Source: Actinomycetes bacterium (GTDB taxonomy: Bacteria; Actinomycetota; Actinomycetes; Actinomycetales; Microbacteriaceae). Taken from it: a DNA stretch of 64,000 nucleotides. Below are positions 15,438 through 24,814 of this stretch, piece by piece. The stretch lies in contig JAKPAC010000010.1 of NCBI GenBank assembly GCA_029779645.1, positions 124,001-188,000 of the forward strand, in the 5' to 3' direction. The translations under genes were made by a program, and so were the position numbers. The notes under the pieces were generated by a model. The model had not been told where the DNA came from, did no database searches, and saw nothing but the letters and a program-made list of their open reading frames with translations. The stretch's first letter is position 1. Each line of letters begins with the position of its first letter.

Positions 15438-16712
15438 ATGACGCTCCCGCAGGCCGCGCGCACGTCCCGCGCGCCCGGCGCCCCCATCTCGCCGCGCGAC
15501 TCCACCCCGGAGGCCCCCTGCCGCATCGACACCCTGGGCGGCGCGATGCGCGACTGGATCGCCCGGCTCGGCACGGCGTGGGTCGAGGGCGAGCTCACCG
15601 AGTGGAACGTGCGCAACGTCGGCACCTACGCCAAGCTGCGCGACATCGACGGCGACGCGACCATCAGCATCCGGATCTGGTCGAGCGTGCGAAACCGCAT
15701 CCCGGCCGACCTCAAGCGCGGCGACCGGGTGATCGCATGCGTCAAGCCCGAGTACTGGGTCAAGGGCGGCGACCTCAGCTTCGTGGTCTCGAGCATGCGA
15801 CACGTGGGGCTCGGCGACCTGCTCGAGAAGCTCGAGCGCCTGCGCGCGCAGCTGCGCGGCGAGGGCCTGTTCGATGCGGCCCGCAAGCGGCCGCTCCCCT
15901 TCCTCCCCCAGCGCGTCGGGCTCATCACCGGGCAGCACAGCGACGCCGAGAAGGACGTGCTGCGCAACGCGCAGCTGCGCTGGCCGAGCGTCGCGTTCGA
16001 GGTGCGCCACACCGCCGTGCAGGGTGAGCGCGTGGTTCCCGAGGTGCTCGCCGCGCTGGCCGATCTCGACGCCGACCCCGAGGTCGACGTGATCATCATC
16101 GCCCGAGGCGGCGGCGACTTCCAGCACCTGCTCGGGTTCAGCGACGAGCGGCTGCTGCGCGCGGTGGCCGCGGCATCCACCCCCGTCGTCAGCGCGATCG
16201 GCCACGAGAACGACCGCCCGCTGCTCGACGAGGTCGCCGACCTGCGCGCCTCGACGCCGACCGACGCAGCCAAGCGCGTCGTGCCGGACGTCGCCGAGCA
16301 GCTCGCGCTCGTGCGCGACGCGCGGGCGCGGCTTGCCGGGCGGCTCTCGCACCGGCTCGCGCACGACGCCGCACAGCTCGAGCAGCTGCGCTCGCGCCCG
16401 GTGCTGCGCGACCCCGAGCGCGTGCTGCGCGAGCGGGATGCCGAGCTCGAGTACGCGCTCTCGCGCGGCCGCGCACGGCTCGCCCAGCGGCTGTCGACGG
16501 CCGAGATCGAGACGACCGCGCTGCGCGGGTCGCTGCGCGCGCTCTCGCCGCGACACACCCTGGAGCGCGGCTACGCGATCGTGCACCTGGTCGGCGATGC
16601 GGGCGGCGCGATCGTCCGCGACGCCGCCGACGCGCCCGAGGGCACCGAGCTCGTCATCGCGCTCGCGCGGGGCAGCATCGCCGCCCGCGCGACGGCGCCG
16701 CGCCCGGAGTAG
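15438..16712 (+). CDS. xseA: Exodeoxyribonuclease VII large subunit
   Basis: A 424-residue XseA. An N-terminal OB-fold follows a 35-residue lead ('WVEGELTEWNVRNVGTYAKLRD'). The catalytic domain holds 'LPFLPQRVGLITG', 'DVIIIARGGGDFQHLLGFSDERLLRAVAA', 'TPVVSAIGHENDRPLLDEVADLRASTPTDAA', and a C-terminal Arg/Leu-rich helical arm. With XseB it degrades single-stranded DNA from both ends in repair. ATG 15438 has AAAGGA upstream. It is the first gene of a five-gene unit (xseA-xseB-DUF4245-carbonic anhydrase-fumC). The 18-nt gap to xseB suggests co-translation. Confidence 0.96.
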   Translation: MTLPQAARTSRAPGAPISPRDSTPEAPCRIDTLGGAMRDWIARLGTAWVEGELTEWNVRNVGTYAKLRDIDGDATISIRIWSSVRNRIPADLKRGDRVIACVKPEYWVKGGDLSFVVSSMRHVGLGDLLEKLERLRAQLRGEGLFDAARKRPLPFLPQRVGLITGQHSDAEKDVLRNAQLRWPSVAFEVRHTAVQGERVVPEVLAALADLDADPEVDVIIIARGGGDFQHLLGFSDERLLRAVAAASTPVVSAIGHENDRPLLDEVADLRASTPTDAAKRVVPDVAEQLALVRDARARLAGRLSHRLAHDAAQLEQLRSRPVLRDPERVLRERDAELEYALSRGRARLAQRLSTAEIETTALRGSLRALSPRHTLERGYAIVHLVGDAGGAIVRDAADAPEGTELVIALARGSIAARATAPRPE

Positions 16713-16730
16713 CCGGCGGGCGAAGATAGG

Positions 16731-16970
16731 ATGGAACCCATGGCCGCTGACCCCGATGTTGCCGAGCTCTCGTACGAGCAGGCGCGCGACGAACTGATGC
16801 GAGTGGTCGCGGAGCTCGAGCAGGGCGCCCCGACCCTGGAGCATTCCCTCGAGCTGTGGGAGCGCGGCGAGCTGCTCGCGGCCCGCTGCGAGCAGTGGCT
16901 GATCGGCGCCAAGGAGCGCCTCGATGCGGCCCGCCAGCACGGCGCGGACGCGAATGGAGCACAGAACTGA
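16731..16970 (+). CDS. xseB: Exodeoxyribonuclease VII small subunit
   Basis: A 79-residue XseB, a two-helix coiled coil: '[56 protein letters not shown]', with the family's L-E-x-S-L-x-L-W-E-R-G-E-x-L core. Six or more copies decorate the helical arm of XseA. Start codons at 16731 and 16740 are both possible; the second removes three residues only. The stop TGA at 16968-16970 shares its A with the ATG of the DUF4245 gene (TGATG). Confidence 0.95.
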   Translation: MEPMAADPDVAELSYEQARDELMRVVAELEQGAPTLEHSLELWERGELLAARCEQWLIGAKERLDAARQHGADANGAQN

Positions 16971-17608
16971 TGGCCCGCCAGCCCCGAGTGGTCGCCGAAC
17001 TCGGTCGCCCCGAGACCCCCGAAGAGACCGCCGCCCGCAAGGCCGAGAACTCGCGCCTCTACAAGGCGCGCAAGACGCCCTCGAACCTCGTGTGGGCGCT
17101 GCTCGTCTCGCTCGGCGTCGTGCTCATCATGGTGATGTTCGTGCCCCGCGCCGAGCCGCCCGAGCGCGAGGACATCGACGTGGCCGCGGTCGCCGCCGAG
17201 GTCGCCGCCGAGTATGACGTCACCCCCATCGTGCCGGTCGTGCCGACCGACTGGGGCGTGAACCAGGCCAGGCTCTCGTCGAGCACCGAGCGCACCGCCA
17301 GCTGGAACGTCTCATACGTGCCCGAGGAGGGCTTCGTGCGCCTCTCCCAGGGCTTCGACGCCGACACCGCGTGGACCGCCCGCATCCTCAGCGCATCGCC
17401 GCCGCGCGAGACGGTCACGATCGAGGGCGTCGAGTGGACCGTGTACCGCAATGACGACCCGTCCGCCTTCGCGAACGTCTCCTTCGCCCTCAGCACCACC
17501 GCTGGAACCGACCAGGTCGTGATCTACGGGTCGTCCGACCCGAGCGTGATCGAGCTGGTCGCCTCATCGATCGCGCCGCAGGTGCGCGAGATTCGGGATG
17601 CCTCATGA
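16970..17608 (+). CDS. DUF4245 membrane-anchored protein
   Basis: A 212-residue protein with a charged N-terminus, one transmembrane helix (about residues 37-57, 'NLVWALLVSLGVVLIMVMFV') and an extracytoplasmic domain. That domain has 'DWGVNQARLSSSTERTASWNVSYVPEEGFVRLSQGFDADTAWTARIL' and a C-terminal 'TDQVVIYGSSDPSVIELVASSI'. This is the DUF4245 family, which is essentially restricted to Actinobacteria and commonly sits between xseB and fumC or glpX. Its function is unknown. The gene starts inside the xseB stop (TGATG) and ends inside the start of the carbonic anhydrase (ATGA at 17605-17608), so it is fully coupled on both sides. Confidence 0.88.
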   Translation: MARQPRVVAELGRPETPEETAARKAENSRLYKARKTPSNLVWALLVSLGVVLIMVMFVPRAEPPEREDIDVAAVAAEVAAEYDVTPIVPVVPTDWGVNQARLSSSTERTASWNVSYVPEEGFVRLSQGFDADTAWTARILSASPPRETVTIEGVEWTVYRNDDPSAFANVSFALSTTAGTDQVVIYGSSDPSVIELVASSIAPQVREIRDAS

Positions 17609-18357
17609 CAAAGCCGGTGTACCCAGAGGCAGAGCAGTCCGCCTCGCTCCCCACCCCAGCCAAGGTCTGGGAAGAGATGCGCCGCGGAAACGAGCGCTTC
17701 ATCACGGGCGCACCGCTGCACCCCCGCCAGGACGCCGAACGCCGACACCAGCTCTCGGTCGAGCCGCAGCATCCCCGCGCCGCGCTGTTCGGCTGCTCCG
17801 ACTCGCGACTCGCCGCTGAGATCATCTTCGACAAGGGCCTCGGCGACCTGTTCGTCGTCCGCAACGCGGGCCAGGTCGTCTCGGGCTCCGCGCTCGGCAG
17901 CCTCGAGTACGCGGTGCAGGTGCTCAAGGTCTCGGTGATCGTGGTCCTCGCGCACGACGAGTGCGGTGCCGTGCGCGCCGCGATCAACAGCATCGGCCCG
18001 GACGCCGTGCCGCTGCCCGCGCACATCCAGAGCCTGATCGACGTGATCGTGCCCTCCGTGCACCGCGTCGCCGCCGTGGCTGCCGCGCGCAGCGGCACCA
18101 TCCCCACGCCGAGCGAGATCGACGGCGAGGCCGTCGGCCAGGAGCACCTCCGCGACACCGTGACCGCGCTGCTGCTGCAGTCCGAGATCATCTCCGACGC
18201 GGTCGCCGCGGGCACGCTCGCGGTCGTCGGCGCCAACTACCAGCTTGCCGACGGCCTCGCCCAGGCCGATATCGTGATCGGCAACGTCACGCTTCCCGCA
18301 GACCACACATCGCGCCACGCAGAGCACAGCGCATTCGAGACGAAGGACACCCCGTGA
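17605..18357 (+). CDS. Beta-class carbonic anhydrase
   Basis: A 250-residue beta-carbonic anhydrase interconverting CO2 and bicarbonate. Zinc ligands are Cys64, His117 and Cys120, and the Asp66-Arg68 dyad is in 'GCSDSRL'; the second part reads '[10 protein letters not shown]'. The C-terminal '[20 protein letters not shown]' with 'VTLPAD' matches type II relatives from actinobacteria. It is embedded between DUF4245 and fumC with ATGA and GTGA overlaps, an unusual but intelligible place: bicarbonate for carboxylations that feed C4 acids next to fumarase. It has no signal peptide, so it is cytoplasmic. Confidence 0.95.
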   Translation: MTKPVYPEAEQSASLPTPAKVWEEMRRGNERFITGAPLHPRQDAERRHQLSVEPQHPRAALFGCSDSRLAAEIIFDKGLGDLFVVRNAGQVVSGSALGSLEYAVQVLKVSVIVVLAHDECGAVRAAINSIGPDAVPLPAHIQSLIDVIVPSVHRVAAVAAARSGTIPTPSEIDGEAVGQEHLRDTVTALLLQSEIISDAVAAGTLAVVGANYQLADGLAQADIVIGNVTLPADHTSRHAEHSAFETKDTP

Positions 18358-19748
18358 GCGACATCGACTACCGCATTGAGCACGACACGATGGGTGAGGT
18401 GCGGGTCCCCGCATCCGCCCTCTACGGCGCCCAGACGCAGCGCGCCGTCGAGAACTTCCCGATCTCGGGCAGCGGCCTCGAGTCCTCGCAGATCGCCGCG
18501 CTCGCGCGCGTGAAGAAGGCTGCGGCCCTGGCCAACGCCGAGCTCGGCGTGCTGAACGCCGACATCGCGAACGCCATCGTCGCCGCGGCCGACGAGGTCG
18601 TCACGGGCGTGCACGACGCGCACTTCCCGGTCGACACCTACCAGACCGGCAGCGGCACCTCCTCGAACATGAACATGAACGAGGTGCTCGCGGCACTTGC
18701 GACGAAGCACCTGGGCGCGCCCGTGCACCCGAACGACCATGTGAACGCCTCGCAGTCGTCGAACGACGTTTTCCCCACCTCGGTGCACATCGCCGTGACC
18801 CAGGCGCTCATCGATGACCTGATCCCGGCACTCGACCACCTCGCCGTCGCCCTCGAGGCGAAGGCCGAGCTGTGGAAGGGCGCCGTCAAGTCGGGTCGCA
18901 CGCACCTGATGGACGCGACGCCCGTCACACTCGGCCAGGAGTTCGGCGGCTACGCCCGCCAGGTGCGCCTCGGCATCGAGCGCGTCCAGTCGGCGCTCCC
19001 CCGCGTCGCGGAGGTGCCCCTCGGCGGCACCGCCGTCGGCACCGGCATCAACACGCCCCTCGGCTTCCCCCAGAAGGTGCTCGCGCTGCTCGCGGCCGAG
19101 ACCGAGCTGCCCATCGTCGAGGCGAAGGACCACTTCGAGGCGCAGGCCAACCGCGACGGCCTGGTCGAGGCATCCGGCGCCCTGCGCACCATCGCAGTCT
19201 CGCTGACCAAGATCAACAACGACCTGCGCTGGATGGGCTCGGGCCCGAACACCGGCCTCGGCGAGCTGCACATCCCCGACCTGCAGCCCGGCTCGTCGAT
19301 CATGCCCGGCAAGGTCAACCCGGTGGTGCCCGAGGCCGTCCTCATGGTGTGCGCCCGCGTGATCGGCAACGACGCGACGGTGGCCTGGGCCGGCGCCTCG
19401 GGCTCGTTCGAGCTCAACGTCGCGATCCCGGTGATGGGCACCGCGCTGCTCGAGTCGATCCGCCTGCTCAGCAACAGTGTTCGCGTGCTCGCCGACAGGA
19501 CGATCGACGGCCTCGAGGCCAACCTCGAGCGGGCCGCGGCCTTCGCCGGCATGTCGCCCTCGATCGTGACCCCGCTGAACAAGCTCATCGGCTACGAGGC
19601 GGCCGCGAAGATCGCCAAGCACTCGGTCGCCAAGGGCATCACCGTGCGTGAGGCCGTGCTCGAGCTGGGCTACGTTGAGCGCGGCGAGCTGACGCTCGAG
19701 CAGCTGGACGAGAAGCTCGACCTGCTCTCGATGACCCACCCGGGCTGA
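18354..19748 (+). CDS. fumC: Class II fumarate hydratase
   Basis: A 464-residue class II (iron-independent) fumarase converting fumarate to L-malate. It shows '[16 protein letters not shown]', '[17 protein letters not shown]', '[17 protein letters not shown]', '[17 protein letters not shown]' and the superfamily signature '[12 protein letters not shown]' near residue 313. The GTG start at 18354 overlaps the carbonic anhydrase stop (GTGA); a long upstream reading in the same frame is only a shadow. It is the last gene of the xseA operon and is followed by a hairpin at 19769-19806. Confidence 0.97.
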   Translation: MSDIDYRIEHDTMGEVRVPASALYGAQTQRAVENFPISGSGLESSQIAALARVKKAAALANAELGVLNADIANAIVAAADEVVTGVHDAHFPVDTYQTGSGTSSNMNMNEVLAALATKHLGAPVHPNDHVNASQSSNDVFPTSVHIAVTQALIDDLIPALDHLAVALEAKAELWKGAVKSGRTHLMDATPVTLGQEFGGYARQVRLGIERVQSALPRVAEVPLGGTAVGTGINTPLGFPQKVLALLAAETELPIVEAKDHFEAQANRDGLVEASGALRTIAVSLTKINNDLRWMGSGPNTGLGELHIPDLQPGSSIMPGKVNPVVPEAVLMVCARVIGNDATVAWAGASGSFELNVAIPVMGTALLESIRLLSNSVRVLADRTIDGLEANLERAAAFAGMSPSIVTPLNKLIGYEAAAKIAKHSVAKGITVREAVLELGYVERGELTLEQLDEKLDLLSMTHPG

Positions 19749-19768
19749 TCCCGCGGTCGCACGGCCTG

Positions 19769-19806
19769 TCTCCCCTTCGGGCGCGCTTCGCGCACCGGAG
19801 GGGAGA
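19769..19806 (+). terminator. Hairpin after fumC whose 3' arm contains the histidine kinase ribosome site
   Basis: Bases 19769-19780 pair with 19795-19806 over 12 bp (one G-U). The 14-nt loop can itself form a short GC helix. It follows the fumC stop by 20 nt and is followed by TAATCGTTTC. The 3' arm is purine-rich (GGAGGGGAGA) and ends 10 nt before the kinase ATG at 19817, so the same structure would terminate the fumC transcript and mask the kinase ribosome site in read-through RNA. Confidence 0.7.
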
Positions 19807-19816
19807 TAATCGTTTC

Positions 19817-21418
19817 ATGACACGTCAGTCGCGGTCGCTCTCCGCCCGCGCGCGCATCCTCGGCACGATCCTCGTGGTCGCGACGCTGGGCTTCGTCGTG
19901 GTTGGCGGCGTCACCTTCCTCGTGCAGCGCGATCGCGTGCTCGCCGACATCGACGCCCGACTCGACGCGCAGGTGCAGGCGCTGCAGGACGTCGCCGACC
20001 GCGGGGGCTCCGAGCAGCCCGACACCTCCCTGCTGCCCGGCCCGGACGAGACGAGCTCGCCGGTGATGGAGAGCATCCCGCCCAGCGAGTTCACCGATGT
20101 GGCGACCTACCTCCGCGCCGTGGTGCAGAGACTGGTGCCCGGCCCGAACGAGTCGTCGATGGCGATCATCGACGGAGAGCCGCGCTGGGTGCCCGGCACC
20201 ATGGTGAGCTTCCAGGTCGCCGACAATCCCGAGTTCATCGACCGCGTCGTCAACGAGACGCGCGATGCCGGCGGCGCGGTGCGCGGCACCGCCGCCACGG
20301 GCGAGGGCACCCTGCGCTACATCGCCGTGCCGGTCACTGTGCCGGGCGACGCCCGCGAGGGGCTCTATGTGCGGGCGATCGACCTCGACACCGAGCTCGC
20401 CCCCGTGGGCACCTCCATGCTGACGTTCTCGATCGCCGCGCTCGCGACGCTCGTCGCCGTCGGCATCGTGGGCTGGTTCGTGGCGGGGCGCCTGCTCTCC
20501 CCCATCCGACAGCTCCGCGAGACCGCCGATTCGATCACGCTCACCGACCTCAGCGCCCGCATCCCCGTGCCCGGCAACGACGATGTCTCCGACCTCGCGC
20601 GCACCGTCAACTCGATGCTCGCGCGGCTCGAGACCTCGGTCGATGAGCAGCGCCACCTCCTCGACGACGTGCGCCACGAGCTCAAGACGCCGATCACGAT
20701 CGTGCGCGGTCACCTCGAGATGATGGATGCCGGAGACGCCGACGACGTCAGCGCCACAAAGGAGATCGGCATCACCGAGCTGGATCGCATGAGCCGCCTC
20801 GTCGATGACATCGATCTGCTGGCGGCCGTCGAGGGCGACCAGTATGCGATCGGCGTGGTCGACCTCGACGAGCTCACCGCGCGAGTCGGCGAGCTCGTCA
20901 TGGTGATCCCGGGCCACAGCTGGAGCATCGCCGCCTCGGGCGTCGGCCCGATCGAGGCGGACGCCGACCGGCTCGTGCAGGCATGGGTGCAGCTGGCCGA
21001 CAACGCCAGCAAGTACACCCCGGTGGGGAGCCCGATCGAGATCGGCAGCTCGTTCGACGAGCAGGGCGCGGCCCTGCTGTGGGTGCGCGATCACGGCCCC
21101 GGCATCCCGCCCGCGCAGCGCGAGAGCATCTTCCGCCGCTTCGATCGTGCCGGTGCCCGCCGCACGGTCGGCGGCAGCGGTCTCGGCCTCGCCATCGTCG
21201 ACGCGATCACGCGCGCCCACCACGGCACCTGCATCGTGACCGAGACCCCGGGCGGCGGGGCGACCATCACCATTCGCATCCCACCGCCACGCACCCTCGA
21301 GGGGCCGCGCGTGTCACCGACCAGTGCCGGAACGCCCGCCGCATCGCGGCCGCCGAAGCGCGACGCGGATGCCGCGGCCGGGCCTCGTACCCGAGCCGAA
21401 ATGAAGGTGCGCTCATGA
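19817..21418 (+). CDS. Sensor histidine kinase
   Basis: A 533-residue HisKA-type kinase. A first transmembrane helix (about 14-36) is followed by an extracytoplasmic sensor of about 160 residues without a recognised fold, a second helix (about 200-224), and a HAMP region ('RLLSPIRQLRETADSITLTDLSARI'). The phospho-acceptor His is near residue 287 in 'DDVRHELKTPITIVRGH'. Then come the N box 'NASKYTP' near 395, G1 'VRDHGPGIP' and G2 'GGSGLGLAIV' near 453. A disordered Pro/Ala-rich tail of about 35 residues follows. All catalytic elements are present. It precedes and overlaps its response regulator gene (ATGA at 21415-21418); the more usual order is regulator first. The sensed signal is unknown. 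Confidence 0.93.
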   Translation: MTRQSRSLSARARILGTILVVATLGFVVVGGVTFLVQRDRVLADIDARLDAQVQALQDVADRGGSEQPDTSLLPGPDETSSPVMESIPPSEFTDVATYLRAVVQRLVPGPNESSMAIIDGEPRWVPGTMVSFQVADNPEFIDRVVNETRDAGGAVRGTAATGEGTLRYIAVPVTVPGDAREGLYVRAIDLDTELAPVGTSMLTFSIAALATLVAVGIVGWFVAGRLLSPIRQLRETADSITLTDLSARIPVPGNDDVSDLARTVNSMLARLETSVDEQRHLLDDVRHELKTPITIVRGHLEMMDAGDADDVSATKEIGITELDRMSRLVDDIDLLAAVEGDQYAIGVVDLDELTARVGELVMVIPGHSWSIAASGVGPIEADADRLVQAWVQLADNASKYTPVGSPIEIGSSFDEQGAALLWVRDHGPGIPPAQRESIFRRFDRAGARRTVGGSGLGLAIVDAITRAHHGTCIVTETPGGGATITIRIPPPRTLEGPRVSPTSAGTPAASRPPKRDADAAAGPRTRAEMKVRS

Positions 21419-22080
21419 CCCACATCCTCATCGCCGAAGACGAGCCGCGCATCTCGGCGTTCGTGAGCCGCGGGCTCAAGGCGGCCGGCTACCAGACCAC
21501 CGTCGTCGAAGACGGCGCCGTCGCGCTCGACATCGCGCTCAGCGGCACCGTGGACCTGCTCCTGCTCGACGTGGGGCTGCCTACGATCGACGGCTTCGAG
21601 GTGCTGCGGCGGCTGCATGGACAGGGCTCGGCCCTGCCCGTGATCATGCTGACCGCGCGCAGCAGCACCCGCGACACCGTTGCGGGCCTGGACGCCGGCG
21701 CGAGCGACTACGTCACGAAGCCGTTCAAGTTCGACGAGCTGCTCGCGCGGGTGCGCTCGCGCCTGCGCACGAGCGCGGCGCCGAGCGAGAGCATCCCGGT
21801 GACGCTCGCCGTGGGCGACGTCGCCCTCGACATGCTGAGCCGCCGCGCCACGGTCATGGGCCGCGAGATCGAGCTCTCTGCGCGCGAATTCGCGCTCGCG
21901 GAGCAGTTTCTGCGGCACCCCGGTCAGGTGATGAGCCGCGAGCAGCTGCTGAGCCGGGTCTGGGGCCTCGACTTCGACCCCGGCTCGAACGTGGTCGACG
22001 TGTATGTGCGCTACCTGCGCGCCAAGTTCGGCGCCGAGCGCATCTCGACGGTGCGCGGCGCGGGCTACCGCTGGGACTAG
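21415..22080 (+). CDS. OmpR/PhoB-family response regulator
   Basis: A 221-residue regulator. The receiver domain begins 'MTHILIAEDEPRISAFVSRGL', with the acidic pair near residues 9-10, the phosphoacceptor Asp near residue 52 in 'LLLLDVGLPTIDGFEVL', the Thr/Ser switch in 'VIMLTAR' and the Lys in 'YVTKPFKF' near 102. The C-terminal winged-helix domain reads 'ELSAREFALAEQFLRHPGQVMSREQLLSRVWG', 'VDVYVRYLRAKF' and 'STVRGAGYRWD'. It is translated by coupling from the kinase gene and followed by a 12-bp hairpin. Target genes are unknown. Confidence 0.95.
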   Translation: MTHILIAEDEPRISAFVSRGLKAAGYQTTVVEDGAVALDIALSGTVDLLLLDVGLPTIDGFEVLRRLHGQGSALPVIMLTARSSTRDTVAGLDAGASDYVTKPFKFDELLARVRSRLRTSAAPSESIPVTLAVGDVALDMLSRRATVMGREIELSAREFALAEQFLRHPGQVMSREQLLSRVWGLDFDPGSNVVDVYVRYLRAKFGAERISTVRGAGYRWD

Positions 22081-22094
22081 CAGCCCACAGAGGT

Positions 22095-22125
22095 CAGCCC
22101 CCGGCGTGGGGGACGCCGGGGGCTG
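22095..22125 (+). terminator. 12-bp hairpin ending the two-component operon
   Basis: Bases 22095-22106 and 22114-22125 are perfect reverse complements around a 7-nt loop, starting 14 nt after the response regulator stop. The stem is GC-rich and has no U-tract. The rest of the 222-bp gap up to 22302 shows no other clear element. Confidence 0.85.
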
Positions 22126-22302
22126 TGGGATCGAGAGTTGGGGGACTCCCGATATGCGATCAAGCCACGCTGCGTGGCGATCGTTCTTTGTGCGACCGTC
22201 GCCGGAACCTGGGGGATCCGAGACGGCATTGCGGTCCGCTGGGGGCGGACGTCTCGCCGGTCGGCACGTGGCCGACCGAAGTGTGTGTCGAAGACGCGCG
22301 CA

Positions 22303-22824
22303 TCACTGCCGCCCCTCGAAATGGCGCCCGTACTCGTGCAGGGCCGCACGGATGTGCTCCTCGGTCCACCCGTGCGCCTTCGCCCAGGCGAGGGCCTCAT
22401 CGCTGGATCGATTCTCGATCCAGCGCTTGAGGTCGGCCTTGGACGGGCGCTCCGGCTCGGCGGGCGGCGCGGGTGCCGCGGGCGGCGGAGCCTCCACTGC
22501 GGGCGGCGCGACCGGTGCGGCCGGCTGAGCTCCTCCCGACGACGGCGGCGCCGGAACGGCGCTGCGGGGCTCCGGCGCGGTCACCGCCTCGACGGCGACG
22601 ACCTCGGGATCGGCGGTCGGCGCGGGCTCCTCCTGCTCGACGAGCGGCACCGCGAGGGGGGCCGCAGCCGGCGCCGTGCCGACCACGAGCGGGGCGACAT
22701 CGAGCGGGCTGCCCTGCTGATCGTCGATCGCCAGCGCCTGACCGACGGCGACGAAGCCAGCGAGCACCACGACGAGGCCGACGGTGATGCCACCGCCGAT
22801 GATTCCCGCCTCGCGTGCGCGCAT
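22303..22824 (-). CDS. Membrane-anchored Pro/Ala-rich protein
   Basis: A 173-residue protein from ATG 22824, preceded by GGGGA. A longer reading to 22908 lacks a ribosome site. It opens with 'MRAREAGIIGGGITVGLVVVLAGFVAVG', one N-terminal membrane helix. A long Pro-, Ala- and Glu-rich low-complexity stretch of about 80 residues follows, then a compact charged C-terminal helix pair 'DLKRWIENRSSDEALAWAKAHGWTEEHIRAALHEY'. The layout suggests a cell-envelope stalk with a small terminal module. I recognise no family. It sits next to the prepilin peptidase gene on the same strand, but no pilin-like features are seen (no G/A-FTLxE motif). Confidence 0.6.
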   Translation of the reverse strand: MRAREAGIIGGGITVGLVVVLAGFVAVGQALAIDDQQGSPLDVAPLVVGTAPAAAPLAVPLVEQEEPAPTADPEVVAVEAVTAPEPRSAVPAPPSSGGAQPAAPVAPPAVEAPPPAAPAPPAEPERPSKADLKRWIENRSSDEALAWAKAHGWTEEHIRAALHEYGRHFEGRQ

Positions 22825-22938
22825 GTCCCCATCCCCAATTGCGTTGCTGCACCAACTCTGCCGCATGCACGTGAGAGCGCCGCACGCGTTGGATGAGAAA
22901 TCTCTCATGCAGACGCATCGGGTGCGGTGCTGCTGGGC

Positions 22939-23565
<627 letters not shown>

Positions 23566-23660
23566 CGGGCCAGCTTAGAGAGCGTGGATGCCGCGTCCGC
23601 GGTTATCCACAGGTCACGGCGCGCATGTGCGCGCCGCTCGTGCTCCCGCCGCGCGAGCCG

Positions 23661-24782
23661 CTAGTACCGGCGCGCCGCGGCGAACGCCGCGAAGGCCTCG
23701 TCGAGCACCTGCATCGAGGCCGCGGTGGTGCCGACGTGCGGCGAGATGCGCAGCTTGCCGTCGCGCACGGTGGCGGTGACGCCGAGGTTGGCCAGTGCCG
23801 CGGCGAGCGCGCCGACCTCGTTCGGGTCGGGCTCGAGCGACACGATGCCCGCGCGGTGCGCGCGCGCCCGCGGCGAGACCACGGGGAGCCCGTGCCGATC
23901 GGCGAGCGCGATGACCTCGTCGATGCGCGTCGCCAGCTCGGCCTCGATGACGGAGACGCCGACGGCCGTGAGCTCCTCCAGCGCCGCTTCCAGCCGGGCG
24001 GCGCTCGAGGGGTCGGGGCGTGCCACGGTGAAGGCGTTGGCGGCGCGTGACGGCGCGGGCACCTCGTCGAGCGGCAGCAGCGCATCGGTTCCGGTGACCC
24101 CCGAGAAGACGGGGGTGAGCCGCTCGAGCGCGCGCTCGCCGAACCAGGCGAAGCCGGTCCCGCGCCCGGCGCGCAGCCACTTGTAGCCGTTGCCCGCGAC
24201 GACGTCGGCGGCCGCATAGTCGGCATCGACGATGCCGAAGCCCTGGATCGCGTCGACGATGAGGAGTCGGTCGCCGAGCACGTCGCGCAGGGCGCTCAGG
24301 TCGGCACGATACCCGGTGCGGAAGTCGACGAGGCTGACCACGAGCGCCGTGGTGTCGCCTGTCAGCGCCTCGCGCACGGCCTCGGGCGTGACGTGACCGT
24401 CGGGGGCGTCAAGCCACTGCGGGGTCAGCACTCCGCGGGCCTCGGCGGCGCGCTGCACGGCGACGGGCATGGTGGCGAACTCGCGCGGCGAGACGAGCGC
24501 CGCGCCCTGGAGGCCGAACACCGCCTGCATGATGCCGTCGGTGGTCGAGGGCTGCAGCGTCACGTGCTCGGCCGTGCTGCCGAGCAGCTGGGCCAGCGAC
24601 TCGCGCGCCCGGCCCACGTGCTGCTGGACGTGCTCGATGCCGCTGGCGCGACCGGTGGAGAGCGCCTCGAAATCGGCCTGCGCCTCGGCGCGCACCGCGG
24701 GGCTGATCGGCCCGAAGGCGGCGAAGTCCAGATATCCCGGCTCTTCCTCGAAGGAAGCCCGATACGCGTCAATCCTGTCCAC
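23661..24782 (-). CDS. Aminotransferase class V-fold PLP enzyme
   Basis: A 373-residue PLP-dependent enzyme of the class V / cysteine desulfurase fold. It opens 'RIDAYRASFEEEPGYLDFAAFGPIS' and continues 'VTLQPSTTDGIMQAVFGL', 'ALVVSLVDFRTGYRADLSAL' and 'LLIVDAIQGFGIVDADYAAADVVAGNGYKWLRAGRGTGF'. In that last part the Asp binds the PLP ring nitrogen and the Lys of GYKW forms the Schiff base. GTG 24782 is the likely start; the frame runs on upstream without one. No catalytic cysteine loop typical of IscS or SufS is evident. Kynureninase-like and isopenicillin epimerase-like enzymes share this fold, so the substrate is open. It lies 32 nt after uppS. Confidence 0.85.
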   Translation of the reverse strand: MDRIDAYRASFEEEPGYLDFAAFGPISPAVRAEAQADFEALSTGRASGIEHVQQHVGRARESLAQLLGSTAEHVTLQPSTTDGIMQAVFGLQGAALVSPREFATMPVAVQRAAEARGVLTPQWLDAPDGHVTPEAVREALTGDTTALVVSLVDFRTGYRADLSALRDVLGDRLLIVDAIQGFGIVDADYAAADVVAGNGYKWLRAGRGTGFAWFGERALERLTPVFSGVTGTDALLPLDEVPAPSRAANAFTVARPDPSSAARLEAALEELTAVGVSVIEAELATRIDEVIALADRHGLPVVSPRARAHRAGIVSLEPDPNEVGALAAALANLGVTATVRDGKLRISPHVGTTAASMQVLDEAFAAFAAARRY

Positions 24783-24814
24783 CTGCCTATTCTCGCAGGT
24801 TTCCGGCGCGTGCT

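Noticed and set aside
19670..21223. A 517-residue frame antisense to the histidine kinase
   Set aside because: The kinase has all catalytic motifs. The antisense chain is His/Arg/Asp-rich and featureless.
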